DNA from: CAYFNF01 sp964344485 | GTDB lineage: Bacteria > Patescibacteriota > Patescibacteriia > UBA9570 > XYC2-FULL-38-9 | DNA: 64,000 nucleotides | Reading direction: 5' to 3' | NCBI GenBank assembly: GCA_964344485.1 | Contig: CAYFNF010000002.1 | Coordinates: forward strand, 62,001-126,000 | Shown: positions 60,268 through 64,000 of the stretch, piece after piece | Numbering within the stretch: position 1 is the first letter of the stretch | Layout: every line of letters begins with the position of its first letter | The notes under the pieces: model-generated | What the model saw: only the letters and a program-made list of their open reading frames with translations | The model's database searches: none | What the model was told of the DNA's origin: nothing | Position numbers and translations under genes: made by a program

Positions 60268-60296
60268 TTGACTTATACAGAGAAATACTGTATAGT
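60268..60296 (+). promoter_or_regulatory. Strong putative promoter upstream of the G/C-rich amidohydrolase
   Basis: TTGACT (60268-60273), 17 bases and TATAGT (60291-60296), identical in both hexamers and spacing to the murA promoter at 5442-5470. It lies in AT-rich host-like sequence and would give a leader of about 190 bases before the ATG at 60495. Confidence 0.7.
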
Positions 60297-60305
60297 TTAC
60301 TGTTT

Positions 60306-60331
60306 CTCAGCATGCGTATTGCGCTGCTGAG
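60306..60331 (+). repeat. Hairpin in the 60.3 kb leader
   Basis: CTCAGCA (60306-60312) and TGCTGAG (60325-60331) form a perfect 7-bp stem, extended by GCG/CGC after a one-base bulge, with loop TATTG. It begins about ten bases after the predicted -10 box, at the expected 5' end of the transcript. Confidence 0.7.
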
Positions 60332-60370
60332 AGATTGTTCTTTGAATTGGTTTTAGCATTGTAAATAGTA

Positions 60371-60420
60371 AGTGGAGGGGAGTGTGAATTCATGGTTTTG
60401 AATTTAGACCCCCCTTCACT
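60371..60420 (+). repeat. Long hairpin at the composition boundary
   Basis: AGTGGAGGGG (60371-60380) pairs over 10 bp (one G-U) with CCCCTTCACT (60411-60420). After small mismatches the inner bases 60386-60392 pair with 60399-60405, leaving a 6-base loop. It could be a terminator-like or riboswitch-like leader element; there is no T-run directly after it. A second smaller stem (GGCGC 60422-60426 with GCGCC 60437-60441) follows. I cannot match the leader to a known riboswitch. Confidence 0.6.
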
Positions 60421-60494
60421 TGGCGCATGTCCCTTAGCGCCCGGTGAGCAATCCGAAGAGAGAAGAGAGTCAAAGACGCTAGGAGGTAGCACAG

Positions 60495-61967
60495 ATGAGA
60501 CTCTACAGCGGAAGGTTCCTGACCCTGGATTCCAGCCAGCTCTGGGTTCAGGAGGTCCTGGTCGACGACCAGGGCCAGATCACGGCCATGGGTAGAACGG
60601 GCGAGCTCTCGCGAGGTGAGGGCGTCCAGATCGTGGAGATGCCGGGCGTGGTGCAGATGCCCGGAATCGTGGACCACCACTTCCACCACATGTTCGTGGT
60701 CACCGACCACGCCGTGGACCTGGGCGACCTGGGCCAGATGCAGCGTGAGGACGAGCGCTTCGCCGAGCTGACGTCGCGCCTGCGCACGGCACTGGGCGAT
60801 ACCCCGGAGCACGAGTGGGTGCTGGCCATCAACTGGAAGCTCGAGGACCTGAGCCCGGCCGAAGTCAAGCGCGCGATCGAGATGGTCGGCGCCGACCGGC
60901 GGATCTTCGTGCTGAGCTGGACCTGGCACGACGCGGTCATGTCTGGGACGCTGCAGGACGAGCTCGAGCCCGAGTGGGCCACGCGCGAGCGCATGAACTG
61001 CCACTGCCGCGACGGTCACGCGATCGAGGACTACGTGTTCGAGAGCCTCGCGTACGTGCCCATCAACGCGGGCGAGCTCGCCAAGCGCATCCTGGCCAAG
61101 CAGGCGTTCATGGCCTCGCACGGCGTGGTCAGCATCGCGGACAAGATGGTCCACGGGTTCAAGCTGCTCGAGGTCATGATGCACCTGGGCCGGACGCGTC
61201 AGCTCCTGATCCCGACCACGGGTGCGATCGCCCCGTGGATGATGCATCAGGGTGCGCGACCCGGCAAGCACGCGTTCTTCCACCTCGAGCTGCTCAAGTA
61301 CGTGGGCGACGGCGCGCTCGGCGGTGTCACCGCGTTCATGGTGCACGCTGCCGGCCTACAGCACGCTCCGGCGCGACGTCGCGCAGTGGATGGAGCTCGG
61401 CGGCAAGGGCGTTGCGATCCACGCCATCGGACCGGGTGCGGTCGAAGACGTGCTGGCCTACTATCACCGGCTGTTCGGCGACATCGACAACCCGAACCTG
61501 GTCTGCAGCATCGAGCACGCGGAGTGCATGCCCCTGGACCTGATCCCGCGTGTGGCCAGCATGCAGATGCACGGCGACCTGCGCCTGAACCTGCAGCCCG
61601 CATTCTGCACGGACGAGGGCATGGAGGNNNNNNNNNNNNNNNNNNNNNCCTGCCGCCCCCGGTCGCCGGGATCATCAACCCGTACCGGTCGCTGCTCGCC
61701 GCCGGCGTGCAGTTGGAGTTCGGCACGGACTCCATCATCACGGGCGACGACCACTGGGGCGGCATGGACGCCGCGGTTCACCGCGACACCGAGCAGGCGA
61801 TCACGGCCGTGGAGATGCTCCAGATGGCCGCGGTTCACCCGATCGAGGTCGGCCAACCGTTCGACGTGATCGCGATCGACCGCCACCCGTTCCAGGAGCG
61901 CCTCAAGGACGTCCAAGTCCTGGAGACCTGGCTCCACGGCAGGCGCATCTTCGAGCGTCAGGCCTGA
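60495..61967 (+). CDS. G/C-rich YtcJ-like amidohydrolase with a frameshift and an N gap
   Basis: The protein starts MRLYSGRFLTLDSSQLWVQ after a strong Shine-Dalgarno (AGGAGG, 60481-60486), unlike its neighbours. GIVDHHFHHMFV gives the H-x-H ligands. The initial frame loses sense after GGVTAFMVHAAG (about 61350). The next frame then continues convincingly with MELGGKGVAIHAIGPGA and LVCSIEHAE up to the N run at 61628, after which the first frame resumes (LEFGTDSIITGDDHWGG) to the stop at 61965. One inserted base near 61350, with an arbitrary gap length, explains this. The metal-ligand order matches YtcJ-like amidohydrolases, as does 55492-57219. Substrate unknown. Tool-free reading cannot tell a real mutation from an assembly error. 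Confidence 0.75.
   Translation: MRLYSGRFLTLDSSQLWVQEVLVDDQGQITAMGRTGELSRGEGVQIVEMPGVVQMPGIVDHHFHHMFVVTDHAVDLGDLGQMQREDERFAELTSRLRTALGDTPEHEWVLAINWKLEDLSPAEVKRAIEMVGADRRIFVLSWTWHDAVMSGTLQDELEPEWATRERMNCHCRDGHAIEDYVFESLAYVPINAGELAKRILAKQAFMASHGVVSIADKMVHGFKLLEVMMHLGRTRQLLIPTTGAIAPWMMHQGARPGKHAFFHLELLKYVGDGALGGVTAFMVHAAGLQHAPARRRAVDGARRQGRCDPRHRTGCGRRRAGLLSPAVRRHRQPEPGLQHRARGVHAPGPDPACGQHADARRPAPEPAARILHGRGHGXXXXXXXXLPPPVAGIINPYRSLLAAGVQLEFGTDSIITGDDHWGGMDAAVHRDTEQAITAVEMLQMAAVHPIEVGQPFDVIAIDRHPFQERLKDVQVLETWLHGRRIFERQA
61628..61648. other. Assembly gap (21 N) in the G/C-rich amidohydrolase
   Basis: Run of N after CTDEGME. The frame changes across it, so its length is not reliable. Confidence 0.99.
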
Positions 61968-62003
61968 CGGTCAACGCCGGGCTCTGACCCGCAATGCGAC
62001 CAC

Positions 62004-62049
62004 GCGGCTCGCTGCACTGCACCAGCAGTGGGCCGCAACGATTTTTTTT
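62004..62049 (+). terminator. Probable terminator of the G/C-rich amidohydrolase
   Basis: CACTGC (62015-62020), loop ACCA and GCAGTG (62025-62030) form a perfect 6-bp stem, closed further out by GCGGC/GCCGC. Eight T follow at 62042-62049, though 11 bases separate the inner stem from the T-run. The composition returns to AT-rich within it. Confidence 0.55.
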
Positions 62050-62082
62050 GGCGAAATCCACATACTATGAAATAATATCAAT

Positions 62083-62445
62083 ATGCAAATAATCTGGGGT
62101 AAAAGTCGAACTGGAAAAGGCAGAGGAAAAGAAATGAACGTTCCAACCCTCAATATTCCAGTTTATAAACCCATCACACACGGTGTCTACATTTCGCGAA
62201 TAAAAATAGACTCGCGCTGGTACAACTCGATCACGTATATCGGATCAGCGCTTACGTTTTCAGAGAAGCACGTTCAAGCAGAGACACATATTATTGGGAA
62301 GCGTGTACACCCTAAACATATGTGGATATCAATTCGATTATTACAACAGCTACGCAAGCCAAATGCTTTTAAGAGCACTACCGCATTACAACGAGCCATG
62401 AAGAAAGATATCGAGGTTGCGAGGAAATATTTTAAACAACAGTAA
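62083..62445 (+). CDS. Stand-alone riboflavin kinase domain protein
   Basis: The 120-residue protein matches the flavokinase (C-terminal) half of RibF. GKGRGKEMNVPTLNI is the ATP/Mg loop with the PTxN motif, HGVYISRIKID the next strand, and GSALTFSEKHVQAETHI holds the catalytic Glu. It phosphorylates riboflavin to FMN. The FAD-synthetase (nucleotidyltransferase) half of normal bifunctional RibF is missing, and no such domain is elsewhere in the window. It starts soon after the G/C-rich island and ends 1 base before ribE, with which it probably forms an operon. LTF replaces the more usual PTF. Confidence 0.85.
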   Translation: MQIIWGKSRTGKGRGKEMNVPTLNIPVYKPITHGVYISRIKIDSRWYNSITYIGSALTFSEKHVQAETHIIGKRVHPKHMWISIRLLQQLRKPNAFKSTTALQRAMKKDIEVARKYFKQQ

Positions 62446-62446
62446 G

Positions 62447-63028
62447 ATGTTTACAGGCATTATCTCATCATGCAAGAGCATTCTACACTGCAAAAAGCAG
62501 GACGGTCTTGTAATATACGGTATCGAACAACCAAAGGAATGGGATATTCAAGTAGGTGAGAGTATCAGTGTAAATGGAATCTGTTCAACAGTAACTGAGC
62601 AGGATGGCGCAGAGTTTACCGTTCAATATATGCAAGAAACACTATCTATTACCACTGCTAGTGAATGGAAAGAACAGCAAGTAGTAAATCTTGAACGCAG
62701 CGTGACCCCGGAAACTCTCTTATCTGGGCACTTAGTATATGGACACATTGATTCAGTCGGAACTATAGAGGAAATTGACCAGCAGAATGACGCGCATATT
62801 ATAACTCTTTCTCACCCGAAAAAATTCGATCCGTATATAATTCAGAAGGGTTCTATCGCAATAGACGGTATTAGTCTTACTGTAATCAATCCAGAACCGG
62901 GTAGCTTTTCTGTAGCAATTATTCCACACACCTATACACAGTCGACAGTTCATACATGGAGTATCGGAGACCAAGTCAATCTAGAATACGATATTATTGC
63001 GAAATACACCCAACAAGGTGTATCATAA
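62447..63028 (+). CDS. ribE: Riboflavin synthase alpha chain
   Basis: The ATG at 62447 gives 193 residues beginning MFTGIISSCKSI, the invariant start of riboflavin synthase. Two lumazine-binding barrels are visible: the first with VGESISVNGICSTVTEQD and the second with LVYGHIDSVGTIEEID, KGSIAIDGISLTVI and the Cys-to-Ser region near HTYTQSTV. It dismutates two 6,7-dimethyl-8-ribityllumazines to riboflavin. Its neighbours are riboflavin kinase and lumazine synthase. I see no FMN riboswitch upstream. Confidence 0.95.
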   Translation: MFTGIISSCKSILHCKKQDGLVIYGIEQPKEWDIQVGESISVNGICSTVTEQDGAEFTVQYMQETLSITTASEWKEQQVVNLERSVTPETLLSGHLVYGHIDSVGTIEEIDQQNDAHIITLSHPKKFDPYIIQKGSIAIDGISLTVINPEPGSFSVAIIPHTYTQSTVHTWSIGDQVNLEYDIIAKYTQQGVS

Positions 63029-63032
63029 GTAC

Positions 63033-63500
63033 ATGGCAAAACCCCCATCAAAACCTACACTTCCAATAGCTGACGGAAAGGATGAAAACGGTAATGTAAT
63101 TCATATTGGTATTGTTCAATCCACCTTCAATAAAGACATAACGGATTTTCAGCTTGAACAGGCAAAACAATGCCTTGAAGAAACTGGAGTCACATTTGAA
63201 TTAAAAGAAGTCTATGGATCATATGAAATAACATATCTGATTCAACAGATGGCGCAATCAGGGAAATTTCATGGATTAGTCGCACTTGGGTGTTTAATAA
63301 AAGGCGAAACCATACATTTTGAGGTCGTTTCACAAGCAGTGGCGTTGGCTATTCCGGATCTTATAAAAACATATAACATCCCTATTGGATTTGGTATCAT
63401 CACCGCAAATACGAAAGAGCAAGCGCAAGAGCGTACATGGTTTGGATATGACGCTACATTTGCTGTGCTGGATTCGATTATTAAAGCGCGATCGTTATGA
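63033..63500 (+). CDS. ribH: 6,7-dimethyl-8-ribityllumazine synthase
   Basis: The ATG at 63033 gives 155 residues. IGIVQSTFNKDITDFQLEQA is the N-terminal substrate region, GSYEITYLIQQMA the helix with the ligand-binding backbone, ALGCLIKGETIHFEVV the catalytic His motif, and PIGFGIITANTKEQAQER the last conserved region. It condenses the RibB product with the ribitylaminouracil. Residues 1-25 form a Pro/Lys-rich extension. An alternative start at 62997 would overlap ribE. Overlaps the next gene by 4 bases. Confidence 0.95.
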   Translation: MAKPPSKPTLPIADGKDENGNVIHIGIVQSTFNKDITDFQLEQAKQCLEETGVTFELKEVYGSYEITYLIQQMAQSGKFHGLVALGCLIKGETIHFEVVSQAVALAIPDLIKTYNIPIGFGIITANTKEQAQERTWFGYDATFAVLDSIIKARSL

Positions 63501-64000
63501 CAGCACCGTTGCCAATATCTCCTGTTGTCTATTTCTCAATTGCTATTATTACAGCAGTGATCACGATCATGCTGATTCGCGGGTATCTCATTCAAGGCAA
63601 ACAGAATGTTTTTATACGATCATTCGCTGAAGCGTATGGTATGTTTTCGCTTGGGTATATGGTATTTGCGTCTGCAATTCTATTTGCCCCACGCAGTATA
63701 TCATTATTGCATTTTGCGTTCGTGATCGGACATTTCTGTATACTCTGCGGTATTGCACGGATTATCTCACTGATATTTGGCATTTCGTACTCCAAACACG
63801 CTACCATGCAATATAATACCTACTTAATCTGCATCATGTTGAATCTGCTCATTATTCTGATTCCACTACGATACACTAGCTATCCTTGGATGAATCTACA
63901 TACTGGAATAACTGAGTGGATCGTTCACCCATACGTTACAGTAACATTATTTACTTCAATTGCTCTCTACCTTTTAATAATTTTCTTTTTCTTTTTCTTT
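63497..64000 (+). CDS. Multi-pass membrane protein, cut by the window end
   Basis: An ATG at 63497 within the ribH stop (ATGA) opens a frame that stays open for 168 codons to the edge. Hydrophobic segments are at about residues 10-28 (YFSIAIITAVITIMLI), 45-62, 68-88 (FAFVIGHFCILCGIARII), 105-120 (LICIMLNLLIILIPL) and 145-168. The loops are short. The pattern could be the sensor part of a membrane histidine kinase, but no diagnostic motif is in view. Not recognised. Confidence 0.7.
   Translation, partial: MTAPLPISPVVYFSIAIITAVITIMLIRGYLIQGKQNVFIRSFAEAYGMFSLGYMVFASAILFAPRSISLLHFAFVIGHFCILCGIARIISLIFGISYSKHATMQYNTYLICIMLNLLIILIPLRYTSYPWMNLHTGITEWIVHPYVTVTLFTSIALYLLIIFFFFFF

Larger units (their letters stand above)
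60421..62040. other. G/C-rich island
   Basis: From about 60405-60420 to about 62040 the sequence is strongly G/C-rich with G or C at most third codon positions. One sampled line (60841-60900) has 43 of 60 bases G/C, against 26 of 60 at 58861-58920. No transposase, integrase, tRNA target or direct repeat is visible at the edges. It is either a gene acquired from a high-G/C donor or a chimeric assembly join. Confidence 0.85.

Noticed and set aside
60390..61346. A 318-residue reverse-strand frame
   Set aside because: It is low-complexity (His, Leu, Val, Arg, Asp rich), lies opposite convincing amidohydrolase motifs, and is expected by chance in G/C-rich DNA.
61252..61869. Separate short gene in the second frame of the G/C-rich segment
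   Set aside because: Only its middle (about 61355-61627) makes sense and it continues the amidohydrolase; it is a frameshifted piece of that gene.
60205..62082. Transposon or integron carrying the G/C-rich gene
   Set aside because: No transposase, integrase, terminal inverted repeats or target duplications could be seen at either edge.
63970..64000. T/C-rich low-complexity tract at the window end
   Set aside because: It is in frame and encodes a hydrophobic Phe/Leu-rich helix of the last gene, so it needs no separate explanation.

Overview
The window looks like a scaffold from an uncultivated bacterium of the Candidate Phyla Radiation (Patescibacteria). The support is indirect: closely packed short operons, a minimal PilB-PilC-prepilins-PilM-PilN-PilO type IV pilus locus, many small membrane proteins of unknown family, few Shine-Dalgarno sites and several -10 boxes almost touching the start codon. 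TGA is used as a stop (for example at 46958 and 53014), so the UGA-glycine code is excluded. Three runs of N (27365-27407, 35556-35639, 61628-61648) and two probable frameshifts show it is a draft assembly.

Layout. 1-4.6 kb: adenosine-kinase-like PfkB protein (cut by the window edge), S-adenosylhomocysteine hydrolase, a Nudix hydrolase and RmlB/RmlD of dTDP-rhamnose synthesis. 4.6-11.7 kb: a PEGA-domain membrane protein (frameshifted, minus strand), then MurA, an S41 protease, ribosomal protein L9, a DUF1846 protein and CTP synthase. 11.7-20.9 kb, minus strand: L27 and a type IV pilus assembly locus with three prepilin-like proteins, one carrying carboxypeptidase-regulatory-like beta domains. 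21-36.5 kb, mainly plus strand: MraY, a PH-domain protein, an FtsB-like protein, a parvulin, a GAF-histidine kinase, FtsE (interrupted by a gap), FtsX, two tRNAs (Thr-CGU and Gln-UUG), acylphosphatase, a DUF389 membrane protein, a PEBP-like protein, a GT2 glycosyltransferase, RibB, NAD kinase, a Ham1/RdgB pyrophosphatase, ThiI, a 54-residue SEC-C mini-protein and a beta-CASP metallo-hydrolase.

The outstanding region is 36.5-60.2 kb. Twelve consecutive, co-directional genes of about 470-520 codons, then a divergent carbamoyltransferase-like gene and a YtcJ-type amidohydrolase, then two more of the same family. All fourteen paralogues end in a phosphoenolpyruvate-utilising-enzyme mobile (swivelling phosphohistidine) domain with its histidine intact. 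None shows an ATP-grasp/PPDK-N domain or a PEP-binding TIM barrel. Most junctions are overlaps or gaps of a few bases, so the genes are probably co-transcribed. I know of no described system that looks like this. My inference is a set of acceptor/transfer modules that share a phosphodonor protein encoded elsewhere, with the N-terminal helical regions diversified for different substrates or partners.

At 60.4-62.05 kb the base composition jumps (43 of 60 bases G/C in one sampled line, against 26 of 60 in a line of the neighbouring array). The segment holds a second YtcJ-like amidohydrolase, with an AT-rich promoter in front, a structured leader, a strong Shine-Dalgarno, an internal frameshift and its own terminator. 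It is either a recent acquisition or an assembly chimera. The window ends with a riboflavin/FMN group (stand-alone riboflavin kinase domain, RibE, RibH), complementing the RibB at 31.5 kb, and the start of a multi-pass membrane protein.
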